A stretch of 6,684 nt of DNA, from the NCBI GenBank assembly GCA_002701765.1, contig NZXB01000033.1:1-6684 (forward strand), in the 5' to 3' direction. The DNA comes from Porticoccaceae bacterium. GTDB taxonomy: Bacteria > Pseudomonadota > Gammaproteobacteria > Pseudomonadales > Porticoccaceae. Positions 1 through 6,684 of the stretch are shown here, in pieces. The stretch's first letter is position 1. Each line of letters begins with the position of its first letter. A program made the translations under genes and the position numbers. The notes under the pieces were generated by a model, which was given only the letters and a program-made list of their open reading frames with translations, was not told where the DNA came from and did no database searches.

Positions 1-375
1 AGTTGCGAGACTCTCTTGGATTAGACTCAAGTTAACTGGATCTAGGACTATGGCCGAATGATCGTTCATTCGCAAAGCCGACGCCGCATCAATCCAATAC
101 CCTTGCCAACCACAATTACGAAGTTTGGAATGAATGTCATTGGTATACTCGCTACCCTGACAGGTGATGATAACATCCATATCTGTCAGGGCTTTCAGGT
201 CATAAGCATCCAGCAAAGTGTAGACTTTACCAGCCACTGCCGGCGAAGTCTGTCCCGCTTGAGATGTAGTAAAGAAGAACGGTTCGATCAGCTCGAAGTC
301 TTTCTCCTCTAGCATTCTTTTTCTAAGGACCGAACCGACCATCCCGCGCCAACCTACTAAGCCAATTTTTCGCAT
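1..375 (-). CDS. asd: Aspartate-semialdehyde dehydrogenase, N-terminal part (cut by left window edge)
   Basis: Reverse-strand reading from the ATG at 375-373 gives 125 open codons to the window edge, beginning MRKIGLVGWRGMVGSVL. Asd is a cytoplasmic enzyme that reduces aspartyl-4-phosphate with NADPH to aspartate semialdehyde, the branch point to Lys/diaminopimelate, Met and Thr. Visible are the Rossmann nucleotide-binding loop GWRGMVGSV (residues 8-16), FFFTTSQAGQ (32-41), TCQGSEYTN (71-79) and WQGYWIDAASALRM (90-103). All match the E. coli-type subfamily rather than the shorter Gram-positive type. The catalytic Cys, in the GNCT-like motif near residue 135, lies just outside the window, so catalytic integrity cannot be judged. 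The gene starts 21 bases after the leuB stop, with only a weak AGG about 9 bases before the ATG and no terminator between. It is therefore probably co-transcribed with leuCDB. Confidence 0.95.
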   Translation of the reverse strand, partial: MRKIGLVGWRGMVGSVLRKRMLEEKDFELIEPFFFTTSQAGQTSPAVAGKVYTLLDAYDLKALTDMDVIITCQGSEYTNDIHSKLRNCGWQGYWIDAASALRMNDHSAIVLDPVNLSLIQESLAT

Positions 376-396
376 AATCTTTAACCTAGCACTTTA

Positions 397-1482
397 TTAT
401 TTAGTCACTTTTAGCTCTTCAATCACGGCGCTTCCCATTTCCGAGGTGCTAACTAAAGTTGTGTCGTCAGTGAGTATGTCAAGAGTTCGAAAACCTCTAT
501 CAAGCACCTTACCGACGGCATCTTCAATTACAAATGCAGCATCCGGCACTCCCAAAGAATATCGAAATAGCAATGCAACGGATAGAATAGTCGCCAGAGG
601 ATTAGCAACATTTTGACCAGCGATGTCTGGTGCAGAGCCGTGGCAGGGTTCATACATGCCGAAAGCTTTTTCATTTAACGATGCGGACGGCAACATGCCA
701 ATAGATCCAGTGAGCATAGCGGATATATCTGAGAGTATATCGCCGAACATATTTCCCGTTACAATGACATCAAACTGACTGGGTTCTCTAACCAACTGCA
801 TAGCAGCATTATCCACATACATATGGCTTAGCGACACATCAGGATATTCAGCGCTCATATCCGAAATCACCTGTCTCCATAGAATTGTTGCCTCAAGCAC
901 GTTAGACTTATCTACCGAACAAAGACGTTTTCCACGCTTCATTGCTGCTTCAAAAGCAATCTTGCCCACCCGGCGAATCTCTAATTCAGAATACTTGAGA
1001 GTATTAAATCCTTCTTTCTCTCCACTCTCCAATATTCGGAAACCCCGAGGCTCACCAAAGTAAATACCCCCAACCAGTTCTCTTACAATGAGTATGTCCA
1101 AATCGTTAATCAAACTGGGTTTGAGAGATGATGCGGTAATAAGTTGAGGGTACATTATCACAGGCCGCAAATTTGCAAAAAGGTTCAATGCATGGCGGAT
1201 TCTGAGGAGACCCTTTTCAGGCCTCATTTCCCGCTCGCAATCATCCCATCTAGGCCCACCTACCGCTCCTAATAGCACAGCGTCAGAATTGCGTGCTTCA
1301 ATCAAGGTCTCTGGCGGACACGGGTCACCTGAAACGTCAAGCGCGTGCCCCCCAATTAAACCATAGCGAACTTCAATTCCAAGATCTAAGCGCTCATTCA
1401 CCGCTTCAAGGACCTTGATACCTTCACTTATGATCTCAGGGCCGATATTGTCTCCGGGGAGAACATATACCGACTTCGTCAC
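397..1482 (-). CDS. leuB: 3-isopropylmalate dehydrogenase
   Basis: LeuB (361 aa, normal length) oxidises and decarboxylates (2R,3S)-3-isopropylmalate with NAD+ to 2-oxoisocaproate, the third leucine-specific step, in the cytoplasm as a dimer. Motifs seen: the [10 protein letters not shown] start (residues 8-17), substrate arginines in [17 protein letters not shown] (91-107) and IVREL (132-136), Tyr141 in GIYFGEPRG, Lys192 in VDKSNVLE, Mg-binding Asp224, Asp248 and Asp252, and the NAD-binding stretch [14 protein letters not shown] (276-289). The start is GTG (1482-1480), not ATG. It is supported by a GGAGAG Shine-Dalgarno about 6 bases upstream and by correct alignment of the N terminus. The GTG overlaps the leuD TGA as GTGA, which indicates translational coupling. 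The gene ends in a double stop, TAATAA. No key residue is missing. Confidence 0.97.
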   Translation of the reverse strand: MTKSVYVLPGDNIGPEIISEGIKVLEAVNERLDLGIEVRYGLIGGHALDVSGDPCPPETLIEARNSDAVLLGAVGGPRWDDCEREMRPEKGLLRIRHALNLFANLRPVIMYPQLITASSLKPSLINDLDILIVRELVGGIYFGEPRGFRILESGEKEGFNTLKYSELEIRRVGKIAFEAAMKRGKRLCSVDKSNVLEATILWRQVISDMSAEYPDVSLSHMYVDNAAMQLVREPSQFDVIVTGNMFGDILSDISAMLTGSIGMLPSASLNEKAFGMYEPCHGSAPDIAGQNVANPLATILSVALLFRYSLGVPDAAFVIEDAVGKVLDRGFRTLDILTDDTTLVSTSEMGSAVIEELKVTK

Positions 1483-2126
1483 TCAATCTCTCCGAATATC
1501 CATGGATGCATACTGGCCCTTTTTAACTCGTATCGCTTGATTTCTCCAGAGTTTTGTAAGGTTAATCCTATTTCATCAAGACCTTTGATTAAGCAATCTC
1601 GGCTAAACTCATCTATGTGGAAATTGAACTTTTGTTCAGATTCCATGACAACTTCTGATTGCAAAAGGTCTACCGACAAAGAAAAGCCATTTGTTTCATA
1701 AAGTTCCTTGAATAAAAACTCTACTTCATCCTCAGTGAGGATAACCGGTAATAAGCCATTTTTAAAACAGTTGTTGTAAAAGATATCCGCAAAACTAGGA
1801 GCAATAATCACACGAAATCCGAAATCATCTAGCGCCCAAGGAGCGTGTTCCCTGCTAGATCCACAGCCAAAATTTTTCCTAGCCAAGAGAATCGATGCCC
1901 CTGCATATCTGGGTTGATTTAACGCAAAATTCATATTTAATGGTCGGTTTGAGCAATCTTGACCTGGCTCACCCTCATCAAGGTAACGCAGTTCGTCAAA
2001 AAGATTAACACCAAAACCACTCCTCTTAATCGACTTAAGAAATTGTTTAGGGATAATCATATCTGTATCGACGTTAACCCGATCCATCGGTCCAACCAAC
2101 CCTCTATGTTTCGTAAAAGCTCTCAT
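1479..2126 (-). CDS. leuD: 3-isopropylmalate dehydratase, small subunit
   Basis: LeuD (215 aa, slightly longer than the roughly 200 aa typical of proteobacteria) is the swivelling-domain subunit of isopropylmalate isomerase. With LeuC it interconverts 2- and 3-isopropylmalate in leucine synthesis. Diagnostic motifs are [16 protein letters not shown] (residues 16-31) and the substrate-specificity loop [15 protein letters not shown] (85-99), followed by [22 protein letters not shown] (107-128). The ATG at 2126-2124 shares one base with the leuC stop (TAATG). A G-rich GGGGTGG segment inside the end of leuC can act as its ribosome site. The 3' end overlaps leuB by four bases. The C-terminal residues after about 195 ([10 protein letters not shown] and onward) are slightly extended but look family-like. 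Confidence 0.97.
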   Translation of the reverse strand: MRAFTKHRGLVGPMDRVNVDTDMIIPKQFLKSIKRSGFGVNLFDELRYLDEGEPGQDCSNRPLNMNFALNQPRYAGASILLARKNFGCGSSREHAPWALDDFGFRVIIAPSFADIFYNNCFKNGLLPVILTEDEVEFLFKELYETNGFSLSVDLLQSEVVMESEQKFNFHIDEFSRDCLIKGLDEIGLTLQNSGEIKRYELKRASMHPWIFGEIE

Positions 2127-3559
2127 TAACCCACCCCAGATAGCAATTCTCTTACGTCTATAATGTGGCCAGATACTGCTGCTGCTGCTGCCATGGCCGG
2201 GCTCATAAGATGGGTCCTGCCACCGATCCCTTGGCGACCCTCAAAATTCCGATTTGAAGTCGAGGCGCAATGCTCTCCTGCACCAAGCTTATCTGAATTC
2301 ATGGCTAGACACATGGAGCAACCGGGCTCACGCCACTCCATGCCAGCGTTTAAGAAAACCTCATGCAACCCTTCTGCCTCGGCTTGACTTTTCACCATCT
2401 GGGAACCGGGTACAACTAAAACCTGTTTCACCGACTCTGCCTTCTTGCGACCCTTTGCTATTGCGGCAGCGGCACGCATATCCTCAATCCTAGAGTTAGT
2501 GCACGAACCTATAAATACCCTGTCAATCAAAATGGATGAGATTGATTGCCCCTCATGAAGGCCCATATAGTCCAAGGCCCGTCGCAAAGTTTGCTTCTGT
2601 TCTGAAGTTGTCTGATTAGATATCAGAGGAATATTTTCAGAAACCGGGGATACCATCTCGGGAGACGTTCCCCAACTAACTTGGGGTGCTATGGTATCTG
2701 CGTGAATTCGGACTTCTGAATCAAACGGTGCATCAGAATCACTAACCAACGTTTTCCAATAAGCTTTCGCTTGCTCCCAAAGGGCGGCTTTGGGAGCAAA
2801 TTGACGGCCCTTAATATAATCGATGGTCTTATCATCAACACCCATTAAACCAACTCTAGATCCTGCCTCGATGGCCATATTGCAGACAGTCATTCGCCCT
2901 TCGATTGACATTGAAGCAAAGGCACTCCCGGCAAATTCAATTGCATAACCGCTTCCACCGGCAGTGCCAATTTTGCCAATGATTGCCAAAACAACGTCCT
3001 TGGGCGTTACACCAAAACCTAATTCTCCATCCACAGTCACTCGCAGATTCTTCATCTTTGTTGCCACGAGACATTGAGTTGCAAGCACATGCTCCACCTC
3101 GCTTGTCCCAATACCATGTGCTAGACAACCCAATGCACCGTGAGTCGCGGTGTGTGAATCGCCGCATACGACTGTCATGCCAGGCATCGTGACACCCAAT
3201 TCAGGGCCCATCACATGCACAATTCCCTGCCCCATTTCGTTCATTTTAAATTCTTTGATTCCAAACAGATCGCAATTATCATCTAGTGTCTGCACTTGAA
3301 TGCGTGATATTTGGTCGGAAATTCCTTGGACTCCAGCTTCCCGCTCCGCACGATCTGTTGAAATATTATGATCGGGTGTCGCAATATTAGTATCTAGTCG
3401 CCATGGTTTCCTCCCCGAAACACGGAGTCCCTCAAATGCTTGAGGAGATGTCACCTCATGCAGGATATGACGATCAATGTATAGTAAGGCTGAGCCATCA
3501 TCGCGCTCAACGACGAGATGACTATCCCAAAGTTTGTCATACAGCGTTTTACTTACCAT
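2126..3559 (-). CDS. leuC: 3-isopropylmalate dehydratase, large subunit
   Basis: LeuC (477 aa; enterobacterial LeuC is about 466) is the aconitase-like subunit that carries a [4Fe-4S] cluster and, with LeuD, isomerises 2-isopropylmalate to 3-isopropylmalate. The N terminus [11 protein letters not shown] and [18 protein letters not shown] (29-46) are typical, as is [14 protein letters not shown] (131-144). The cluster ligands are Cys353 ([11 protein letters not shown]) and Cys414 and Cys417 ([11 protein letters not shown]). The C terminus carries [15 protein letters not shown]. The ATG at 3559-3557 has a strong AAGGTGAG ribosome site at 3565-3572, five bases upstream. It is the first gene of the presumed leuCDB-asd operon. 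No leucine-rich leader peptide is visible in the 139 bases upstream, so classical leu attenuation is unlikely. That upstream gap does contain a CRP-like palindrome. Confidence 0.98.
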   Translation of the reverse strand: MVSKTLYDKLWDSHLVVERDDGSALLYIDRHILHEVTSPQAFEGLRVSGRKPWRLDTNIATPDHNISTDRAEREAGVQGISDQISRIQVQTLDDNCDLFGIKEFKMNEMGQGIVHVMGPELGVTMPGMTVVCGDSHTATHGALGCLAHGIGTSEVEHVLATQCLVATKMKNLRVTVDGELGFGVTPKDVVLAIIGKIGTAGGSGYAIEFAGSAFASMSIEGRMTVCNMAIEAGSRVGLMGVDDKTIDYIKGRQFAPKAALWEQAKAYWKTLVSDSDAPFDSEVRIHADTIAPQVSWGTSPEMVSPVSENIPLISNQTTSEQKQTLRRALDYMGLHEGQSISSILIDRVFIGSCTNSRIEDMRAAAAIAKGRKKAESVKQVLVVPGSQMVKSQAEAEGLHEVFLNAGMEWREPGCSMCLAMNSDKLGAGEHCASTSNRNFEGRQGIGGRTHLMSPAMAAAAAVSGHIIDVRELLSGVG

Positions 3560-3629
3560 TAAAACTCACCTTGTATTTCGTCTATTTAAAACACCCTTAA
3601 CACTAAAGCAACCGCTTAGATCCAATACC

Positions 3630-3659
3630 AATATGTCCGTCGCGTGATTGAAATCACAA
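3630..3659 (-). promoter_or_regulatory. Possible sigma70-type promoter of leuCDB-asd
   Basis: On the minus strand a -35-like TTGTGA (3659-3654) and a -10-like CATATT (3635-3630) are 18 bases apart, each matching four of six consensus positions. This would give a leader of about 60 bases before leuC. A weaker alternative, TTGCTT with TTAAAT, lies closer to the gene. The call rests on hexamer matches only. A promoter is expected somewhere in this gap, but its exact position is uncertain. Confidence 0.25.
3643..3658. promoter_or_regulatory. CRP/Vfr-like palindrome upstream of leuC
   Basis: The sequence CGTGATTGAAATCACA consists of CGTGA and TCACA half-sites separated by six bases. It matches the CRP-family consensus TGTGA-N6-TCACA in nine of ten half-site positions, and the inner GTGATT/AATCAC is a perfect inverted repeat. 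It is centred about 91 bases before the leuC ATG and overlaps the candidate -35. CRP-family binding is inferred from the match alone. Whether this organism has a CRP or Vfr that binds here is unknown, and the palindrome might serve another regulator. Confidence 0.35.
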
Positions 3660-3698
3660 TATAAAATCGCTTTTGAAAGCAGTATAAAAAACACTTTA

Positions 3699-4784
3699 TC
3701 AGATAGGTTCAAGTCCACTACTAACATCCGCATTCTGCGCACGATGCCTCAGAAAATGATCCATCAATGTTATGGCAAGCATTGCCTCGGCAATAGGCAC
3801 AGCTCTAATTCCAACACATGGATCATGCCTGCCGGTGGTAACAATATCTGCTGCATCCCCCTTTAAATTGATCGAACGACCGGGGATTCTAATACTTGAA
3901 GTAGGCTTTAAAGCCAAATTTGCTGTAATGCTTTGTCCCGTAGAAATACCTCCAAGCACTCCCCCCGAATTGTTAGAGAAAAAACCTTCTGGGGATAGTT
4001 CATCACGATTTTCCGTTCCTTTCTGCTCAACAGAATTAAATCCTGAACCGAGCTCTACGCCCTTGACTGCATTTATACCCATCAGCGAATGGGCTAAATC
4101 GGCATCCAGTTTATCAAATACCGGCTCACCCAGCCCCACGGGCACATTTTTTGCCACCACGGTGACCTTTGCACCTATTGAGTTCCCTTCTTTTATGAGA
4201 TCTTGCATAAAAGACTCAAGCTGTTGGACCTTGTTAGAATCTGGAAAGAAAAAACTATTTTGTTCAATCTGATCTCGCTCGAAATTCTCATAAGCGATTG
4301 ATCCAAGTTGAGAGACATAACCAAATATGTCTACACCCAGTTTCTCTAATAAAAATTTCTTTGCAATGGCGCCGGCCGCCACCCGCATGGTAGTCTCCCT
4401 AGCAGAACTTCGTCCTCCTCCGCGATAATCACGAACGCCATACTTCTGAAAGTAAGTATAATCAGCATGAGATGGTCGAAACAACTCTCTGATTTTCCGA
4501 TAATCTCTGGGCTTTTGATCTAAATTCTTAATGATCATCCCGATCGGTGTTCCGGTAGTCTTACCCTCGAAGACTCCTGATAATATCTCGATTTGATCTA
4601 ACTCTCGACGCTGAGTGGTGTATCTCGATTTCCCTGGTTTGCGTCGATCTAAATCTGCCTGCAGATCTGCTGCATCTAACTCTAGACCTGGCGGGCAACC
4701 ATCAACAACGCATCCAAGTGCAGGTCCATGACTCTCACCAAATGTGGTAACCGTAAATAACTTCCCAAATGTATTACCAGACAT
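3699..4784 (-). CDS. aroC: Chorismate synthase
   Basis: AroC (361 aa, equal to the E. coli enzyme) converts 5-enolpyruvylshikimate-3-phosphate to chorismate, the last shikimate-pathway step. It uses reduced FMN and works as a cytoplasmic tetramer. Signatures seen: FGESHG (15-20), DLDRRKPG (44-51) with Arg48, RPSHADYTY with His106, [19 protein letters not shown] (121-139), [11 protein letters not shown] (271-281) and [19 protein letters not shown] (317-335), so both active-site histidine regions are intact. The ATG at 4784-4782 has a GTGGA ribosome site about seven bases upstream. It lies 41 bases downstream of prmB on the same strand, a pairing common in gammaproteobacteria. A perfect TATAAT in that gap may give it an extra promoter. 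The 3' flank before leuC has no convincing terminator. Confidence 0.98.
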   Translation of the reverse strand: MSGNTFGKLFTVTTFGESHGPALGCVVDGCPPGLELDAADLQADLDRRKPGKSRYTTQRRELDQIEILSGVFEGKTTGTPIGMIIKNLDQKPRDYRKIRELFRPSHADYTYFQKYGVRDYRGGGRSSARETTMRVAAGAIAKKFLLEKLGVDIFGYVSQLGSIAYENFERDQIEQNSFFFPDSNKVQQLESFMQDLIKEGNSIGAKVTVVAKNVPVGLGEPVFDKLDADLAHSLMGINAVKGVELGSGFNSVEQKGTENRDELSPEGFFSNNSGGVLGGISTGQSITANLALKPTSSIRIPGRSINLKGDAADIVTTGRHDPCVGIRAVPIAEAMLAITLMDHFLRHRAQNADVSSGLEPI

Positions 4785-4813
4785 TATTTTCCACTTACTC
4801 GAAATTTTCGCTC

Positions 4814-4819
4814 ATTATA
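4814..4819 (-). promoter_or_regulatory. Candidate -10 box of an aroC promoter
   Basis: A perfect TATAAT on the minus strand lies in the 41-base prmB-aroC gap and would place transcription start about 20-25 bases before the aroC ATG. The position 17 bases upstream (inside the end of prmB) reads ATAATT, a poor -35, and there is no extended TG. It could be a weak or activator-dependent promoter, or a chance AT-rich match. Confidence 0.3.
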
Positions 4820-4825
4820 AGGCTT

Positions 4826-5719
4826 TTATTTGCAAAAATTATGATTTTCGATCAATTGCTCACGAGTCAAGATAAAAATTCCTGCATCTCCTTCACTAAA
4901 ATCAACCCATAGGAAGGGTAAATCTGGATAAGCTTGCTCAAGTGCCGCTGCTGAATTTCCCACTTCAACAATTAAACTGCCACCCTCATGCAAATAATCC
5001 ACAGCCTCGCATAAGATTTTTCGCACTATATCGAGACCGTCATCTCCAGCGATCAATCCGAGAGCAGGCTCAGCAAGATACTCTTCAGGCATGCTTCGGT
5101 AATCCTCTGCATCTACGTAGGGAGGATTTGAAACAATAAGGTCGTATCTTTCATCACCGAGCTCACCAAACAAATCCGATTCAAAGATTTGGATTTGACC
5201 AGAGCACTTATGATTTCTCACATTTTTATTAGCAACGATCAAAGCGTCTTCAGATATATCTGATATTGTTATTTTCGAATCAGGGAACGCATACGCGCAA
5301 CTTATTCCAATACAACCTGACCCTGTACAGAGGTCCAGAATGGAATTCGGTGGCACCGGAACCCAAGGTTGGAATTTCTCGTTTATGAGGTTTCCAATAG
5401 GAGATCTAGGGACGAGGACACGTCGATCCACATAAAATAGTAATCCGCAAAACCAAGCACGTGAGGTAAGGTAGGCCGACGGCGTTTTTTCGCTCGATCG
5501 CTCTCTGAAAAGTCTTCTAACCTCGGCTACCTCTTCTTTGGACGGCACATTGAGCAGCATACTGCGGTCGAGAGACAGGTTTAAATTCAGCGCATGTGAA
5601 AGCAAATAAACTGCTTCATCCCAAGCATCGTATAAACCGTGTCCATGGTGTATTGAACTGATTTTAAAGAGTTCTTCTCCCTCTGCAAGCAGACTAGCAA
5701 CTGTTGTACTGTCAGACAT
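4826..5719 (-). CDS. prmB: Ribosomal protein uL3 glutamine N5-methyltransferase
   Basis: PrmB (297 aa; family about 300) is a SAM-dependent methyltransferase that modifies a glutamine of ribosomal protein L3 (Gln150 in E. coli) and aids large-subunit assembly. The N-terminal helical domain (about 1-85) is followed by a Rossmann methyltransferase fold. This has the SAM loop DLCTGSGCIG (129-138), acidic ISDIS (152-156) and the catalytic NPPY (198-201) that holds the target glutamine side chain. VPRSPIGNLI (103-112) and PPYVDAEDYRSMPEEYLAEPALGL distinguish PrmB from the release-factor enzyme PrmC, which usually has IPRPDTE at the first site. The ATG at 5719-5717 lacks a clear ribosome site (only GGG about 9 bases upstream), but no other in-frame ATG precedes residue 54. 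It heads a likely prmB-aroC unit and is divergent from folE. Confidence 0.95.
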   Translation of the reverse strand: MSDSTTVASLLAEGEELFKISSIHHGHGLYDAWDEAVYLLSHALNLNLSLDRSMLLNVPSKEEVAEVRRLFRERSSEKTPSAYLTSRAWFCGLLFYVDRRVLVPRSPIGNLINEKFQPWVPVPPNSILDLCTGSGCIGISCAYAFPDSKITISDISEDALIVANKNVRNHKCSGQIQIFESDLFGELGDERYDLIVSNPPYVDAEDYRSMPEEYLAEPALGLIAGDDGLDIVRKILCEAVDYLHEGGSLIVEVGNSAAALEQAYPDLPFLWVDFSEGDAGIFILTREQLIENHNFCK

Positions 5720-5764
5720 AAACGGCCCGTAATCAAAAACACATGCTCTATGTTATCTAAAAAA

Positions 5765-5770
5765 TGTCAA
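5765..5770 (-). promoter_or_regulatory. Perfect -35 hexamer, possible prmB promoter
   Basis: TTGACA on the minus strand lies 46 bases before the prmB ATG. At the expected spacing the -10 positions read GAGCAT or AGCATG (three matches or fewer to TATAAT). A better TAACAT lies only nine bases away, which is too close. The -35 is exact, but the promoter as a whole is unproven. Confidence 0.25.
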
Positions 5771-5899
5771 GCCGTTAAATGCAGAGTGGAAATAACCAAC
5801 GTTTTGATGGACAATAACGCAGTGGAAGGCTTGAGTAGCTTTTAAACAATTTTTTGGGTATCAACCGCCTCTCTAACGCCAGGAAATTTCAACACTAAT

Positions 5900-5916
5900 T
5901 TAATAAGTTTTATTAA
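5900..5916. repeat. AT-only inverted repeat (7-bp arms, 3-base loop)
   Basis: TTAATAA (5900-5906) and TTATTAA (5910-5916) are perfect reverse complements around GTT. The stem is made only of A-T pairs, so as RNA it would be weak. As DNA it could be a protein site or simply an AT-rich spacer. TATTAA at 5911-5916 also resembles a -10 box on the plus strand, with a poor TTCAAC -35 at 17-base spacing. Confidence 0.3.
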
Positions 5917-5918
5917 TG

Positions 5919-5942
5919 AGACAGCTCAGTCAAAGCTGTTTT
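5919..5942 (+). other. Small hairpin with short T-run
   Basis: ACAGCT (5921-5926) and AGCTGT (5934-5939) form a perfect 6-bp stem with a seven-base loop, extendable by a G-U and an A-U pair, and followed by TTTTC. It looks like a weak intrinsic terminator on the plus strand, but no plus-strand gene lies upstream to be terminated. It might end readthrough or pervasive transcripts, or be a regulatory dyad between the two promoters. Confidence 0.25.
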
Positions 5943-5953
5943 CTGGTGAGATA

Positions 5954-5997
5954 GTTTAAGGGTCCAACTGCCCCTGTTTAAAGGTCCAATTGCCCTT
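5954..5997. repeat. Two tandem 22-bp repeats, each with an internal dyad
   Basis: Units 5954-5975 and 5976-5997 abut exactly and share 19 of 22 bases; all three differences are transitions. The cores read AAGGGTCCAACTGCCCCT and AAAGGTCCAATTGCCCTT. Each unit has a 4-bp dyad around nine bases: AGGG/CCCT (5959-5962 with 5972-5975) and AAGG/CCTT (5981-5984 with 5994-5997). Two of the three differences (5960 versus 5982, 5974 versus 5996) fall on paired positions and swap G-C for A-T. The symmetry is therefore kept. The 22-base period is about two helical turns. The pair ends next to the putative folE -35, as tandem operators would. A remnant of a mobile-element end with repeated transposase sites is an alternative reading. 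Confidence 0.6.
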
Positions 5998-6024
5998 GTA
6001 AATTGAAGCAAAAAATTGTACAAA
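5996..6024 (+). promoter_or_regulatory. Likely folE promoter
   Basis: TTGTAA (5996-6001) and TACAAA (6019-6024) are separated by an ideal 17 bases, each matching four of six sigma70 consensus positions. Transcription would begin near 6031, leaving a leader of about 18 bases that still contains the AAAGGA ribosome site at 6037-6042. The -35 overlaps the last two bases of the second 22-bp repeat, so a protein bound to the repeats would touch or neighbour RNA polymerase. Confidence 0.4.
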
Positions 6025-6048
6025 GATGAAAAACTTAAAGGAATCTCC

Positions 6049-6684
6049 ATGAGTGTAACTTTAGAAGGCCTTCAAAACACCAGTTATCTTTGGCCGGGCG
6101 ACTGCTCTGCAGAAGCAAGCCTAGTTAGAGCTGCATTGGTCTCGAAGGGGTTAGAAACTCCACTAATAGACAACGGTCTGTCCCGTGACGAAAAGTATAG
6201 CCTCATCAAAGCCGCTATGACTGATGTGGTCACAACGTTGGGGTTGGATCTAAGTGACGATAGCTTAACAGAAACTCCGCATAGAATTGCGAAGATGTAT
6301 GTGGACGAGGTGTTCGGCGGACTTGACTATTGTAACTTCCCTAAGATTACTGCCATTGATAATAAAATGGGCGTGGATGAGATGGTCAAAGTTGACGCTA
6401 TTAGCGTGGTAAGTACTTGCGAACATCACTTCGTCACCATTGATGGTGCGGCGAGGGTCGCCTATCTTCCTGCCGATAAGATTATTGGACTGTCTAAAAT
6501 TAACAGAATCGTCCGATTTTTTTCTCAAAGACCTCAGGTTCAAGAAAGATTGACTCAGCAGATATTAGTAGCCCTACAGACATTACTCGAAACAGAAGAT
6601 ATAGCGGTTACCATCGATGCAACACACTATTGTGTCAAGTCTCGCGGAGTAATGGATACAAATTCATCCACTCAAACCACCGCA
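6049..6684 (+). CDS. folE: GTP cyclohydrolase I, type IA (cut by right window edge)
   Basis: FolE converts GTP to 7,8-dihydroneopterin triphosphate and formate, the first committed step of folate/pterin synthesis, as a cytoplasmic toroidal decamer. 212 codons are open to the window edge, and about 24 C-terminal residues appear to be missing compared with E. coli. Motifs: [20 protein letters not shown] (70-89), the zinc and catalytic motif STCEHHF (Cys124, His126, His127), [13 protein letters not shown] (146-158), [13 protein letters not shown] (160-172) and THYCVKSRG (192-200) with His193 and Cys195. Cys124, His127 and Cys195 match the zinc ligands, so this is the zinc-dependent type IA enzyme and not the FolE2 family. 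The ATG has AAAGGA six bases upstream and no nearby alternative. It implies an N terminus ([18 protein letters not shown]) about 14-15 residues longer than in E. coli. Confidence 0.96.
   Translation, partial: MSVTLEGLQNTSYLWPGDCSAEASLVRAALVSKGLETPLIDNGLSRDEKYSLIKAAMTDVVTTLGLDLSDDSLTETPHRIAKMYVDEVFGGLDYCNFPKITAIDNKMGVDEMVKVDAISVVSTCEHHFVTIDGAARVAYLPADKIIGLSKINRIVRFFSQRPQVQERLTQQILVALQTLLETEDIAVTIDATHYCVKSRGVMDTNSSTQTTA

Larger units (their letters stand above)
5720..6048. other. Divergent intergenic region between prmB and folE
   Basis: This 329-base gap holds no convincing gene on either strand; the longest open stretches are about a dozen codons. It must contain promoters for both flanking genes. 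The prmB-proximal half (5720-5890) shows only a perfect TTGACA. The folE-proximal half holds an AT-rich inverted repeat, a second hairpin, a tandem 22-bp repeat and a likely folE promoter, each listed separately. In Pseudomonas and some relatives, small-MutS-related (smr) genes lie between folE-type and prmB genes, as I recall. No trace of one is recognisable here. Confidence 0.8.

Noticed and set aside
58..312. Plus-strand open frame of 84 codons
   Set aside because: It is antisense to the asd N-terminal region, which reads as clear Asd protein on the other strand.
2163..3192. Several short frames on both strands inside leuC
   Set aside because: They are out-of-frame or antisense shadows of the well-conserved LeuC reading frame.
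3607..3646. Leu leader peptide (attenuator) upstream of leuC
   Set aside because: The only small frame, of 13 codons from a GTG, contains no leucine codons, and no terminator/antiterminator pair is evident.
3660..3698. Possible terminator after aroC
   Set aside because: On the minus strand a GCTT/AAGC stem of four pairs is followed by GATTTTAT. The stem is too short and the T-run is interrupted, so I do not call it a terminator.
3772..4272. Plus-strand open frame of 166 codons
   Set aside because: It lies wholly antisense to aroC, whose protein is unmistakable. The translation shows low-complexity Ser/Pro/Thr-rich sequence with no recognisable family, typical of a shadow frame.
5779..5817. 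Short plus-strand ORF of 12 codons in the prmB-folE gap
   Set aside because: It has no ribosome site, is very short and resembles nothing; random occurrence is likely.
5781..5830. Loose direct repeat GCAGAGTGGAA / GCAGTGGAA
   Set aside because: The match is short and imperfect with an indel, and could easily occur by chance.
6265..6543. Minus-strand open frame of 92 codons
   Set aside because: It is antisense to the conserved core of folE and resembles no known protein.

Overview
The window is an ordinary stretch of bacterial chromosome with six protein genes on the minus strand and one on the plus strand. Proteins and gene order suggest a gammaproteobacterium, possibly a marine or free-living one with an AT-leaning genome. 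The grounds are an E. coli-type Asd, two separate isopropylmalate isomerase subunits (LeuC, LeuD), a PrmB that methylates ribosomal protein uL3, and an E. coli-like zinc FolE. I cannot name the genus.

Layout. On the minus strand, read from right to left: prmB (5719-4826), aroC (4784-3699), then leuC-leuD-leuB-asd (3559 to the left edge). leuC, leuD and leuB overlap by 1 and 4 bases, and asd follows after 21 bases, so these four look like one operon. asd is cut by the left edge at codon 125, just before its catalytic cysteine. A 139-base gap separates leuC from aroC and holds a CRP-like palindrome and a possible promoter. aroC sits 41 bases after prmB and may also have its own promoter. On the plus strand, folE starts at 6049 and runs off the right edge at codon 212. 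The 329-base divergent gap between prmB and folE (5720-6048) is the only sizeable non-coding stretch. It carries two small hairpins and a tandem 22-bp repeat whose copies differ by paired, dyad-preserving changes.

Function. LeuC/LeuD and LeuB carry out the isomerisation and oxidation steps of leucine synthesis. Asd supplies aspartate semialdehyde for Lys/DAP, Met and Thr. AroC makes chorismate, the precursor of aromatic amino acids and of the pABA part of folate. FolE opens the pterin branch of folate synthesis. PrmB modifies the ribosome. This is core anabolism. I see no defence system, CRISPR array, tRNA, rRNA or intact mobile element, and no evidence of a new multi-gene system. The most interesting signal is the repeat pair in front of folE.
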